In this document: one piece after another, positions 21,983 to 33,676 of the stretch | Layout of the letters: each line of letters begins with the position of its first letter | Position numbering within the stretch: the first letter of the stretch is position 1 | NCBI RefSeq assembly: GCF_000149955.1 | Contig: NC_030986.1 | Span: 6,790,981-6,854,980 of the forward strand | Length of the DNA: 64,000 nucleotides | Direction of reading: 5' to 3' | From: Fusarium oxysporum f. sp. lycopersici 4287 | Taxonomy: Eukaryota > Ascomycota > Sordariomycetes > Hypocreales > Nectriaceae | Made by a program: the position numbers and the translations under genes | The notes under the pieces: model-generated | Told to the model about the DNA's origin: nothing | The model's input: only the letters and a program-made list of their open reading frames with translations | The model's database searches: none

Positions 21983-23383
21983 CGCTATTGGCTACCTCTG
22001 TCTCTCAATTTTAGGAATAAGGGACAAGAAACCACGTGGAGAGTTATTTACGATTTGTGGCTAAGATGGAGTTGGTCTATAACGTCTCGTACCTCTATAA
22101 ATATGGAGTTGGGACGATGCTTTCCAGCAACCGCACGTCAGGGAGTTGCAAACATGAATATAGAACAGAACTTTATGGTAGCCAAACCGTATAAAGATCC
22201 TGGAGAGAATAGATTACCGACGATGGTCCGGAAACAGCTCTGGCCAGTGGCCAAAGATCGAGTCCACCTTTCTTCGGACCCCACCAGTACACAGAGTGCC
22301 CGATTAGTGGAATAGTGCAGAGGGAAGTCTTTTAAAAAAATACCTGAAAGAGTGGTCACACGATCAAGACATGGAGACTGATCTTACCGCTGTCGACGCT
22401 GTGCAAGGTACTCAAGGCAGTCACTGCCGACAGATATTTTGTATTGTGGGGACCTTCAGGCCCCTCCGCATGAATCACTTGAGAGCATGCAAGCGAGAAT
22501 CAGCCGAAGAGGCTCATCTATGCAAGATAGGACGTCAAACACTTGGAAAACTTGGCGCGTCACCGAAGGGTTAAAGCTGGCTGGACCATTCGGTGTAAGA
22601 AGCTGTGGGGCTCTGAGCATCATGACCAAATTGTCCGGACTGTAAGTAGCATAATTACCACACTGTACTTTGGGTGTAGAACCCCCCAGGGCCGAAACAA
22701 TTTTAATTCTATGGATTAGATCTTGTTTAAACTCGGTCCTAAATCATACAGGATGTTGAGGTAACCCTCCCCCTCACCTGTGACCAGTAACCTCATGCTG
22801 GACTTATCCGCGCCTAAGAGTGTTTCGACATAATGACAGAATAAGGCATAATATCAGAATATACCTCGCTAGCTTGGTTCCAGCGCAGGTCACTCTACTG
22901 TGTCAACAGATCTTACCTATTTGTCTGTTAGGTGCCTGGCCAGCCACTTGCCGGCATTTGGCCACGGTTAAGCGATAGCAAAGGGCATTATTGCGTCAAC
23001 CTGGCGGTTTGTATTCGCACGGAATGATCTGCGTGGCGCTCTGCTGTTATTAATGGCTCAACTACTGCGCTTAGAAGAGATTCTGTATCTCGAAGCTGGT
23101 CATTCAGTGGAACAAATTGGTGAGGCTATGAAGATGAACATTGGGACGTAGATAGGGAAGATACAATAAGAGCAGGTATGTTTGTAGAATATTCTATAAG
23201 TTGGAGAGAGGGTGAGGAGTTGACTGAAGAGGCGATTGTTGCAGATTAACTCTTGCATCAGTGGCTAGACAGAGGACCTTCTGCTCCACCACGCTTCGCG
23301 CTCGCATTAATTACAAAAATGTGCCAGCCCTGCCGTCACTCCCTGGCTCCCCAACAACACCAAATCTTCCGGTACTCGCCAAT
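21983..23383. other. Intergenic region, no supportable gene
   Basis: Short frames only, none with a domain. Nothing recognised beyond the 3' flank of the bZIP gene. Confidence 0.4.
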
Positions 23384-23656
23384 ATGCCGTCAGGCCAAGA
23401 ATGGTTGTATGATCCATGCCTCGGTTGCGGCACCCAGACAAAGGGAGAAACCTACTGCTCTAATTCCTATCGGCTATCAGAATGTGAGAAGGCATCATCA
23501 TCGACGAAATATTCAAGCTGGCCTTATATGCGGACCAAATCATCCTCCTCAACATTATCAGCTCAAGAAACCAAGTCATCGACCAAATTAGAGAAGGAAT
23601 TAAGAGTTTACAACATGTCATTGGACCAGGCGAAGCTGCGGAGGAGATTGTATTAA
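23384..23656 (+). CDS. Small ECL1-like zinc-binding protein (possible degenerate copy)
   Basis: A 90-residue frame starts at ATG 23384. Residues 12-30 read CLGCGTQTKGETYCSNSYR, resembling the Cys-rich head of fungal ECL1-type proteins (C-x2-C...YC...CR), except that the last expected Cys is Tyr. A Ser-rich middle and a C-terminus LEKELRVYNMSLDQAKLRRR resemble the conserved tail of that family. ECL1-like factors are reported to extend chronological life span in fission yeast. A second frame on the same strand (about 23486-23728) also looks protein-like, so the assignment is uncertain. Confidence 0.48.
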   Translation: MPSGQEWLYDPCLGCGTQTKGETYCSNSYRLSECEKASSSTKYSSWPYMRTKSSSSTLSAQETKSSTKLEKELRVYNMSLDQAKLRRRLY

Positions 23657-23760
23657 AAGCCGAAATACCTCCACTTCGTTGGCATCCCGCCTCAGGGGCT
23701 AATAACCGGAGATACATCTCACAATAGTGCCACCTTCAGTGCTCTCCGCATACCAACTCC

Positions 23761-24051
23761 ATGACAGACATTCGGAGTGTAGAAGCAGGGCGTATTGACA
23801 CTGGGAATGACTTTACTGCACTAGACCCGTGGTTTTGTCGACTGGGTTCTGCCCTTCACTTAAAAGACATTGACGGGAAAAAGGACCTCTTGAGGGACAT
23901 GATCGCTCTGAAATACGAAGTGGATCCAACCCATCCGGACAACTCGGACGGTGCTCAAGTTTGGTTCATACACATCGCCTTCGATCGGATGGCCAACTAC
24001 ACTAAAGCCATCATCACGGCCGATACTATTTCTTGGAATGCTCTATTTTAA
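23761..24051 (+). CDS. Hypothetical protein, unrecognised
   Basis: A 96-codon frame with balanced composition (for example LHLKDIDGKKDLLRDMIALKY) but no known domain. It might be an exon joined to the alternative frame at 23486-23728 (IFKLALYADQIILLN...WHPASGANNRRY), which ends shortly before it. No clean splice pair was found. Confidence 0.25.
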   Translation: MTDIRSVEAGRIDTGNDFTALDPWFCRLGSALHLKDIDGKKDLLRDMIALKYEVDPTHPDNSDGAQVWFIHIAFDRMANYTKAIITADTISWNALF

Positions 24052-24834
24052 GTTAACCGCAAAGACCTTGACAAGGATAGGACCAGGCCATTTCGTTTCC
24101 CATATAAGCCACAGAGTCAAAGACGGTAAACGCTTGCGGTTAAACAACTACTTGCCTGCATTGTCCGGTGTATGTCTTTCGAGGACAAGGCATATAGGTG
24201 ATCATTCAAGCTTAGAAGGAGGCAACTAGGCTTTTACGATATCATGATAGAACACGCAGATCGCTTGATCGACGCCTGGAAATAATACGGAGGGGACCCA
24301 GAAGCACCCAAGGTTTCTTAGCTTCTTGATCTGCTGGAGAGTGACGTTCTGGAACTCTATTTCTCGATTCTTGATCATTCTTCTCAAAGTACTGAGTATG
24401 ATAGTGTTCCAGCAAGTACTAGATGAAGTGCGACGTAGTTCGTCGAAATAGTTGTATGGATAAAATGTGGGACACGCTAGGTAGGAGTTAGAATATACTG
24501 TGCTGTTTCAAGCCCAAATCTAGCTAAACTAGGCTCGGTAAATAAACCAAAGCGTAGTTATAAGTTCTTGGACGTTTGATACATAGAGAAGGAGTAACGC
24601 GATAGTTGTGGCGTTTTGAAAAATCGGTATTCAGAGAGATATCTTTCGATTTTCGGACCATAACTGGATTGATATCCGCATCTATGAACATGAAGGTCAG
24701 GCAATCCTGCATTTGTAAAAACCAGTTTCCCTAAGTCAATTGTACAAGCCTCTACTGGATGAAATTTAGGCTAGTTCTAGCTAATTTCGACTCTTTGTTT
24801 AGCAAAGTAGATTGTTAATAAATCATGCCTTACT
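24052..24834. other. Intergenic region left of a pogo copy
   Basis: No gene recognised. The left terminus of the following pogo element is missing, and similarity to its relatives starts only at about 24835. Confidence 0.4.
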
Positions 24835-26571
24835 TATAACATTTCTATTTAATCAATTGATCCTCAACCATCAATCATGTCTCAATCAAATAAAGAGGCA
24901 AATATTATTCTTGCGCTTCAGGCCTATCAAAACAACCCAGAATTAGGTCTCCATCGCGCAGCTGAGATATACCAGGTCTCCTATGGTTCACTCTGGCGCC
25001 GAACCCATGGCATTTCTTCTCGATATGATACTACACCTAAGTCACGGAGACTGTCTGATCTAGAGGAACAAGCTATTATTCGATTTATCCTCGACCTAGA
25101 TTCGCGAGGGTTTCCCCCGCGACTGCGTGGTATTGAAGAAATGGCCAACCGATTGCTTGCTGATCGTGACGCATCACCTGTCTGCAAGCGCTGGGCCTCT
25201 AACTTTGTCAAGCGACATAAAGAGCTCAAGACATGTTTTCATCGGAGATATGACTACCAGAGGGCCAAATGTGAAGACCTAACTGTTATTCGCAATTGGT
25301 TCAGGCTTGTACAGAACGTAATTGCAAAGTATGGCATCCAATTAGATGATATCTGGAACTTTGATGAGACTGGCTTTATGATGGGCGTGATTTCAAGCGG
25401 TATAGTTGTCACTGGCTCAGAGAGACGAGGAAGACCAAAATAAATATAGCCTGGAAATCGGGAATGGGTTACAGCGATCCAAGCGATTAATGCAGAAGGC
25501 CGGGCAATCGATCCATTTATCGTGGTTGCAGGCCAATATCACCTTGCCAATTGGTACCAAGAAAGCAACCTCCCGGCCACTTGGGCCATTGCTACGACCC
25601 AAAATGGCTGGACGGATAATAAGACGGGTCTTGAGTGGCTAAAGCACTTTGATCGATGTACAACTAACCGATCAGTTGGTGGCTATCGTCTTCTAATCCT
25701 TGATGGCCACGAAAGCCACCATTCGGCCGACTTTGAGATATATTGTGAGGAGAACAATATAATCACACTCTGTATGCCACCTCATTCTTCCCACCTCCTT
25801 CAGCCCCTTGATGTCGGGTGCTTTGGACCGCTAAAAAAGGCATATGGTCGAGAAATAGATCATCTAATCAGAAGGTCTATCACCTATATTTCCAAGTCCG
25901 ATTCTTTCCGGCCTTTTACGACGCTTTTCAAGCTGCTATAACTAAGGAAAATATCAAGGGAGGTTTTAGAGGAGCTGGACTAGTTCCTTTTGACCCGGAA
26001 TAGGTGGTCTCAAAGCTTGATGTGCAGCTACGGACTCCAACGCCTGCCAAGGAGGTTACTAACCCCTCAACCCCTTGGGCATCTAAGACCCCACAGACTG
26101 TGCTTGAGGCTAGATCTCAGTCTGAATACCTTCAGAAACGAATTAGAAGACATAAAAGCTGCTCCCCAGAGTCAATTCTAGGAACTTTAAAGTCTCTTGC
26201 AAAGGGAACAACAGCAATAATGCATGAGAATACCTTATTACGAGCTCCTGCAGAATAGCGGGAGTATGACTATACGGGAATGTCAGGATCTAATTGATCA
26301 GATGGATGTAGATATGCAAGTATTGCCGAATCATCGAGAAGTGGTGGTCAAGGAAGTTCGGCGCGACCGAGGGTTCGGCGCTGTGGAACTTGCGGCAAGA
26401 CCGGGCATAATGCAAGGACCTGTCAGGAGGGTATTGAGGCCTCTGGTAATGAGTATGGTAATTAAATTTAATTAAATAGATTGTCTGTTGTATTTCTATT
26501 GTAATATTTATTTAGAAGGTTCAGATATTTGGTCCACTCGCTTGTCTGGTGCACTCGCTTATCATGTACGT
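24835..26571 (+). mobile_element. Pogo element A, left end lost
   Basis: The right end has, from the outside, ACGTACATGATAAGC, then words GAGTGCACC and GAGTGGACC 17 bp apart, next to a TA (26572-26573). The same word GAGTGGACC defines the MITE at 47618-48068. The left terminus is not found. Confidence 0.8.
24877..26471 (+). pseudogene. Pogo-like DD35D transposase A, inactivated
   Basis: The N-terminal HTH is intact, with recognition-helix residues SYGSLWRRTH at 35-44. Then come the second HTH, NFDETGFMMG (first Asp), LILDGHESHH (second Asp) and LLQPLDVGCFG (third Asp). Lesions: TAA at 25441 after RRGRPK, a frameshift near 25905 after YISK, and TAG at 26000 after FDPE, with further decay in the C-terminal zinc knuckle. 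Several changes are G-to-A or C-to-T. Confidence 0.9.
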
Positions 26572-26573
26572 TA

Positions 26574-26867
26574 GCGCATTTTCATTTTGTGTGTGTTTGC
26601 AAATCGGGTCTACTAAACTCGATTTCACCCATTATGGGTAGCGATTCTGCCGCGCAGCTAGGATAGGCTAGATATGAACAAGAAGTTGCATTTGTGGCCA
26701 CAGACTTTTGTTTAACGTACTACGTCTGCAACTTTGCCGCTTCTGATCCTAAAAGTGATCTCTTTTGGGGTTCACCAGCCAAGGCGTGGAAAAAACTAGG
26801 ATAGCCGGGCTTTCTATGCATGGATGCTGGAGTCGCAAAATGGACAATGAATGTGTATAATATAGGT
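26574..26867. other. Intergenic region
   Basis: 3' flank of the RING gene; nothing else recognised. Confidence 0.4.
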
Positions 26868-27567
26868 CTACACATGCTCTAGTATAGAACTATCATCTGC
26901 CCGATGACTTGATATATCATTGTCTTGGCGGCTGCAGCGCTTGGATGCAAAATGAAATGCGCATATGGGGCATGTATCATGTTTCGCAAGGTACCACGTA
27001 GCAATACAATCTGAGTGGAACGTATGCTCACACGCCAGGTGACGAATCATATCAGTGTCCTGAATATCCTCTAGGCAGATGGAACTGAATAGGGAGGTGA
27101 GTGATCAGCCAAGTGTTGCTTACAATTACTGAGGAGTCAAGAGGACGTACCATGTCATGTCCGAACTCAGCATCGCCCAAGAGACGTGCGCTCCGTCTGC
27201 AAGCTCCCGCCTCATCTCTTTGCTTGTTTTTGAGGGAGCAATAACATCTAGATGAGGCAAATCTCTGGCTTCAGTGCCAGTGGCTTCTGTCGATGCAGGT
27301 CCCGGGGAGCTGCTAGACCGTTCTGTGCCTGCAGTCCTGCCATATCTCATCAACTCGTATAATCTGTATTGCCATTAGCCGACTGAACAGGTATCAGTTT
27401 CCAATAACTAAGAACGACATAAGTTACCTGGGAATACATATGAGAAACAAAACCACCGCAACTAAAAGTGGCATTGTCATGATCAGGACCCATCCTGGTA
27501 GTGTATGGCTTGAATCCTGGTTATCAGTGTTCGAAGAAGCGGGAATAGTATTGTTTATTGCAGGCAT
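26868..27567 (-). CDS. RING-H2 finger membrane protein (three exons, 189 aa)
   Basis: Exons: 27567-27428, 27363-27151 and 27084-26868, with introns starting GTAACT and GTACGT and ending ACAG and TCAG; phases agree. Residues 1-24 are polar with an NNT glycosylation site. Residues 26-45 form one hydrophobic membrane segment (VLIMTMPLLVAVVLFLICI). A linker follows, then a complete RING-H2 at about 118-159: CSICLED, CEHTFHSDC and CPIC. RING-H2 proteins with one membrane span are usually E3 ubiquitin ligases of the endomembrane system; the substrate is unknown. All zinc ligands are present, so the gene looks functional. Confidence 0.88.
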
Positions 27568-28970
27568 GGTTTCTACGCGTACGGCGAATCAAAGGGTCTG
27601 TGCCCTTCAAGCAAGGGCACAAAGGCAGCCAACAGGGTTTATAACTTGGTGGGTACTGTTTAACCTGACCTTGCATTCTTAGTTCGGGTTAAAAGCGTGG
27701 TGGTGTGCTCTCGGCTGGATCCGCCCTATGACCTGACGGATATGGTCTGTACCATTGCCCCGCCATCTCGCCACATCATCATTGAGTGAGTCCCCCCCAA
27801 AAAAAGACTGGTCTCGAATCTCCCGACCTAAGTGCCTCGTGCCCACAACAACTTAGTTCAATGGCTGGCATGTGCGAGAAACCCCACCTTTTTCTTCCAG
27901 ATGAACACCAACTAATCAGGGTTTTACCATGTAGCCAGCCAGTGGTACTAAAAAGATGCGCCCAGAGAGGCATAATCATTGTCTATAACAAGACTTAAGA
28001 CTCATCAGGTTGACTGGGGCAGCGTACTGACGTGAGTCAATGCGTTGGATAGAATCCAAAAGAACGCCTTGGCACTCAAAGATACAGGATGGTTAATCTG
28101 CTTTCTAAAGTTGCTTCATATGATCACGATTAGTGTGGTAAGGGTAAAGAAAGTTGGGGAAATCACAAAATCAAGTTCTTGTAACATGAAAGGCATAAGT
28201 TATGGTAAGGGAGATATGTCAGTCGCCCCGCGCATCAGAAACTGGACAAATTCATTTTTTCTCATTAATTACAACCTTTGTTTTCTTGATTTGTTCGAGC
28301 GCCAATCACAGTCGGTGGAGACCCTAGCCGGCTGATAGGTCAGGTTCGGAGTGAGAAAAACCACGCAGAGAGCACTAGACCTGGGATCCTGTCAATATTG
28401 ATATCGAGTTGATGTAATAAAAATATCTTACCCAGTCGCTATGATAAACGCGTGACATACTTTCGCTGTCAAAGAAACTACATTCTTTCTTTATTTCTTT
28501 CTCCCCCTCCCCCGTAATAAAAGGGCCAATGGATTCCATCTTTCGAACTCATGTTATATATGATGGCCCTATGAAGCAAAGATTAGATCATCCCGACGCC
28601 CTCTTTTGGTAGCTGCTTTATTTCTTAATCCCAATCCCATTTCCCATTCTCAATCATCAGCAATTGCAAGAAAGATTTCTTACATTGCTTGACGTACCTG
28701 AGCCCTTTCAGTGTGCAACCTGCACTATCCTCCCCTTCGACTGCGAGGTTATACCATACATGGCTATATGAATATTCACACTGATTTTCTTATATTCATA
28801 TTATATTCAACTTTTCTAGCAAAACACATATTCATATAACATATTCATGCATTTTCATATAAGGGCTCAAGTGATGCCAGGCTAATTACTGCAGTGAAGT
28901 GAGAGGAATCGATTGATGTAGCTATATAGCCCGAAACCTTCTCAAACGCTGCCGTTTGACCTGTTCGCTA
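27568..28970. other. Intergenic region between RING gene and hAT relic
   Basis: No gene recognised. TATTCATAT motifs repeat at 28765-28860, possibly the subterminal array of the hAT element that follows. Confidence 0.4.
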
Positions 28971-31078
28971 TTAGATATCACCCTCTATAGCCTCTGGATC
29001 ACATGGGAGGCCTATCCCGCCCTCAGCTGAGGGTCTAATATGCCCCTCTCGCAGCCAGTTGCCGATACACTCAATCTTCTCAATGCTCTCAATCAGCAAT
29101 CGTAGCCTATCCCATCTAGCTGTGCGCCTAGCCACTGAAAAGGTCCGCTCTGGCTCTGCTGATTCTGCTGGTACAGACAGGATATCGATAGCCATACGGC
29201 TAAGCCGTGGGTACGCTGTACGAACGTCCTCACTACACCACCATTGAAGAGGCGTAGTATCCTCTGCAAGTGCGATAGGAGCCTCTGAGATAAAGCTATC
29301 GAAATCATCCTTGCCCCGTGCTCTCGCCATCGTCTTATTTCGCACCTCTAAGTGCATCTTTGAGAGCATCGTATCCTTCTTTCGCTTTAATAATGCAGGC
29401 ACAGCCAAGGACTGCTCTGAGAGATGTATCTCGACATCGTAATTGTATTCTTCCTTCCAGAGACTACGGGCGGCGGCAAATGCGCCCTCGTGCCATTCCT
29501 CGGGCCAGCATTCTTCTATATAGCTCTTGCGTTTGGAAGGATCGAGAAGGAGGGCGGCGACATATACGGGGACATCCTCGGTCATAGTGTAATACTTATC
29601 GAGTATGAACCAGCACATGTCGATAGAGTGAATTATACGATCATCGCGATTGCTCGGCTGTGACTAGTGGGCCTAGTTAGCTGATTAGCATGCCGTATAC
29701 GCTATAGATAGAGCAGGAAGATGTAAAACTTAGCCATGTACCTTCCACTTTTCGCAGTGTCCTAGGAGAAGGTCCAGCAGCTCAAGTGACTGTGAGATTG
29801 ATGCCATAGCGCCTTCAGCTTCCAACGTGGCCTCATAGAAAGGTTGAATGAACTCTAGCGTTCTTTCTAGCATTTCCCAATCCCTACTGCTAAGAGTATT
29901 GCCTTCGAGATCATTATCATGTTCAGCAGTAAACTGGATGATCTGTGGCTTTTTATTTAACGCAACAGTGATCACTCTATGCCATGAGGACCATCTCGTG
30001 ATATTATCGATGCCTAGTTGCTTACCTACAGCATCGTACCACTGATCGTTGTGTAGAGCCGAGCTCCGTATATAGACTGCAAGAGCATGAAGCTTTGCTA
30101 GCGCTGGGATGCCTTGCCAGCCAGCGAAGCGCTCATCGTTGTTTCTGGCTTGCTGATGCGTAATTGCGGCTCGATTGCCTCTCGCCTTTATAGGTTTTCT
30201 CGTGGGCTGCTCCTGCCGCTCTTCCTGCTGTTGTTGTTGCCGCGTCGTGGTGTCCGAATGTGCCGCAATCTCCTCCGGACCCAGCTCATGTAATTGCTGT
30301 GAGAACTCCTCTAGCATAGTTGAGTCGGGGTCATCGGCAGAAGCTTCGAGAGCCGCTCTCAGAGCTTCTTTTCAGCGAGCGAGAAGGAATGCTTGTAAGG
30401 CGAGATTGATAATATGGCCGATGCAGCGGATTCTGCGGCGTTTGTGAGGGTACTCATCCTGTACTATAATTTAGTATAGGCTACAGCAGTATTAGCGGCC
30501 AAGCGTTAAATTTACACCTGATTTCGCCTCCAGAACCTTTGATAGCTTCTCTAAATAGGTGTAGCATTGTCGTCTATATAATAGCCGAGGTTTTGGGCAG
30601 TAATGTTGAATTTCCGTAGCATACGGGTGATTAACTCAGCCTGCGTAGTACCAGAATGGCTGTATTTGCACTCTGGCAGTCCTAGTAGTGCTTTCTGAAG
30701 CTTGAAGTCCTCATAGACCCATTGAACGCATACAGAGGGTACGCCATGGCGTTGTGGCGATGTCCAGAGATTAGAAGATATGTGTATCTTCGACTGCGTT
30801 GTTTGAAGTCTTTCGGCAAGCTGTGAGCTGTATAGCGAGTAGTTCGAGTTAATATAGCCCATAGCCTGCTTTCGACCATTGATGAGAAGGTCCCCGATGG
30901 CTGGATTACATGCCAGAGCCAGATCTCGCAGTTCGGAGTGCTCAACTGCCTCAATATAGGCTTGCTTATTAAAACAGTTGCGGAGAGCAGCCTGCGAAGG
31001 ACAAGAGACGATATACGAATCGATAGCGCCAGATAAAACACCGAAGGCAAATGTACTAGTTAATTGAAATGGGAACAA
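28971..31078 (-). pseudogene. hAT transposase, nearly full length but interrupted
   Basis: Exon blocks 31078-30515, 30463-29736 and 29644-28971 join through introns with GTGTAA...TACAG and GTACAT...CACAG ends. Block 1 has SKIHISSNLWTSPQRHGVP (catalytic region). Block 2 starts DEYPHKRRRIRCIGHIINLALQ. Block 3 has DKYYTMTEDVPVYVAALLLDP, WWCSEDVRTAYPRLSRMA and SVPAESAEPERTFSVARR, the dimerisation domain. TAG interrupts block 1 after DDNATPI and TGA interrupts block 2 after FLLAR. The N-terminal BED region was not found. It is probably inactive. Confidence 0.85.
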
Positions 31079-31568
31079 ATCATCTCATTGAATCATATGA
31101 ACTATGTCTGGTCCTTGCCTTCTCACGCTCAACCTCTTCCAGGTCTATAGTCGCAATTTAAAAGTTTTTTTTTTTAGTTTTTTTTTGAAGCGCAATACTT
31201 GGCAACATTAGAGAAGTTTAAAGTCACATTGTATTTTCTCCCAAGATCATCTGATGGCCTCGAATAAAAATGATTTTCTTCTCAGATTATCCCTTTGAGT
31301 GCCACAGCCTTAGGCGGGGTCACGACAGGGGTATAGAGCCAATCAAGATAAATGAAACTAACGGTACTTTTCCACACATACTAGTTTGTATGATGGTAAA
31401 AGTCCCAGCAGTTTTGATTGTTACAAAGAGCTACCTTACAGACTTGGCAAATCTCTTATGAACTTCCGGTACCCTGCACGTACTAACCTTATGACTAAGC
31501 TAAGTGGGGCGAGTGACCCTCCTAAGGGCTGTGGCACTCAAAGGGATACGGTTACAAGGACAAGATTT
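31079..31568. other. Intergenic region with poly-T tract
   Basis: Two T-rich runs lie at 31166-31185. No gene recognised. Confidence 0.4.
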
Positions 31569-32174
31569 CTACGACAAAGTTTCCATGCTATTCCCGCACT
31601 GTAAATCCCTCTCCTTGTGTGCATCAGAATACATGGTAGCCATCCCTTCTAACTCGATGATGCGATTCCTTGCCATATCCAATACTTGTCCTCTGCTCAG
31701 AACCTGGCCAATGTTGGCTGTCGTATCCCTGTCAGCAAGGCTACGCGCCTGTGCCACTGGCAGAACTGTGAGAAGCCTCTCAAACTGCGTCTTGAGTCGG
31801 GCACGGTAGTGTTTCTCGACAAGGTTATGGCTTTCTCGGGTGTGTTCTGGATTGCTGGGAGCTGTGCCACGACGCTTGCGGTTCTTGGATTTGCGCAATG
31901 CTGATCGAAGTTGGAGTTGAACGTCGGGAACATGAAGTGAAATATCCTTGCTGGGGGGCTGTTGATTCGAGGGATTGCTCGCCTCTTCGGGAGGAGTCAA
32001 CGGCCCACTCATCTCCCTCCTCAGCGGTTCTGTATTGGCATCGGGGCAGATATAGTCAAGATTCGTCTCAAAACTTGGCTGGCAGGCTATAGAGAGATCG
32101 GCTTCTAATAAGTCAGAAGGTCCAGATGACCCTAATGTGTTGGTAAACTACTCAGAAGCCAAATACTCATCCAT
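31569..32174 (-). CDS. bHLH transcription factor (5' end unresolved, in-frame TAG)
   Basis: The frame from ATG 32012 encodes 147 residues. The bHLH domain is ESHNLVEKHYRARLKTQFERLL (basic region and helix 1), a loop, then LSRGQVLDMARNRIIELE (helix 2). H-x3-E-K-x-Y-R is the usual E-box-binding pattern. The frame stays open upstream to TAG 32148-32150, and beyond it reads MDEYLASE from ATG 32174, so there is either a nonsense codon or an intron ending at that TAG. A separate candidate first exon (32466-32398, starting MAAEEVDGTLD) ends in a good GTAAGT donor. The product is probably nuclear; its targets are unknown. Confidence 0.75.
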
Positions 32175-32474
32175 GTCCGATATATGATTCTTGATAGTGG
32201 CTGTTGCTATGGCCATGTAAGTAGGGGCTCTATCTGTCAGGCTAAAATCAACTCACCCTGCCCCGATGAGCAATCAGGAGGCATCTGTAAACAACTATCA
32301 GTACACTGGCCATTCAAAGTCAGATTAGGCAAACGCGTAATGTCCAGATACCCCTCTATTATTACCAATTGTAACTAGTGGTCTGTAAGAAACTTACTTG
32401 AAACTGGGATTTATCATACCCTTGGACAAGGGTGTCAAGTGTACCATCAACTTCCTCAGCAGCCATTTGGGCGT

Positions 32475-33676
32475 TATGGCCACTGGTTTAAGTCGGCTGG
32501 GAACTTTGATGAATCGTTCAAAAGGAATATCAGATGAATTACAATGTTTTGTCGTCACACTTTACGATATCATCCAGGAGCAACTGGCATTGTACAAATG
32601 AATGCTACCATTCTATCGTATGGCTTATCCTCGACGAGAATTCCAGGGCCAATAACCGACTACATATAAAGATAGTGGAGAATCGTATGTTCTATCGACT
32701 GATGTGAGCAAGTCCAGATCAATCGTATGCCTTGACGGTCGGGCACCTCCAAGGTTCCGGAATTTTGTCCACTTATTGATTAGTTATCAGAGTAAAGATA
32801 ACCTCACGGAGGAACCAGGCTTGGCGGCCGACTCCGGGCCGGTCACTGGCTTGATGAACCAAGCCTGGTCTGGATGGCGGTCGAGACCGGTCCATCACTT
32901 TAGCTGGAGCATGGTGAGTCAGATGGAGTGTCATCAATACAACTTGAATGGGGGAGATTCCATTACTTGCTGCTAGCCTGTTAACTTTGATCGAACGTAT
33001 TGGTAATAACTTTGGCAAAAACAGCTGAGCAGGCGGTGCATCTTAGCATGATATGACGAACTGGATTGCTGGAATTCGTACTGTATACGGCTTATCGCAA
33101 GGGATGCCGTGGTTCTTGGAAAGTGTCGTGAGAATTCGACCACTAAAAGCTCCTTTTCGAAACCGCCCACGTAATAATCATGTGATCGATGAAGAGGAGA
33201 TGACCGGCAACATGGGACAGGCCGGATGCGCGTCAAGCTTTGCAAATGCACTTCTGGTCATCATCTGACTTGTATTGGCAAGATTCTGAATTCCTGAGCT
33301 ATCAAGATTGACTATGATTACTCGGGTAGGGCCTTGAGACCGGCCCCCCTTAGCCCAACCCATTCCACACGTGGAGCCTGAGGGTCAGGCACGGGGGGTA
33401 CGGTGACTAGGAAAAGGGTCGGTTGACTAGGGAAATTAAGCTATCTCATTTTTATATGTGCGCCCCACCAAATTAGATGTACTTCCTTTGCCACGCTACA
33501 TGATTGTGACCGGACCAACCCCTCCATTTGCAACCCCCACCAAAAATACATATTGCCAAAACACCAAGCAACCATCACGACTATTCGGTATTTTCATCAT
33601 CCTTTAGGACAACGAACTCGCCCTAACTGACTTCAATACTTCCCCCAACGACTACTTCATCATCTTCTTCGTCAAT
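32475..33676. other. Intergenic region, no supportable gene
   Basis: Contains a short imperfect inverted repeat around 32815-32875 (ACCAGGCTTGG and CCAAGCCTGGT). No gene was recognised. Confidence 0.4.
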
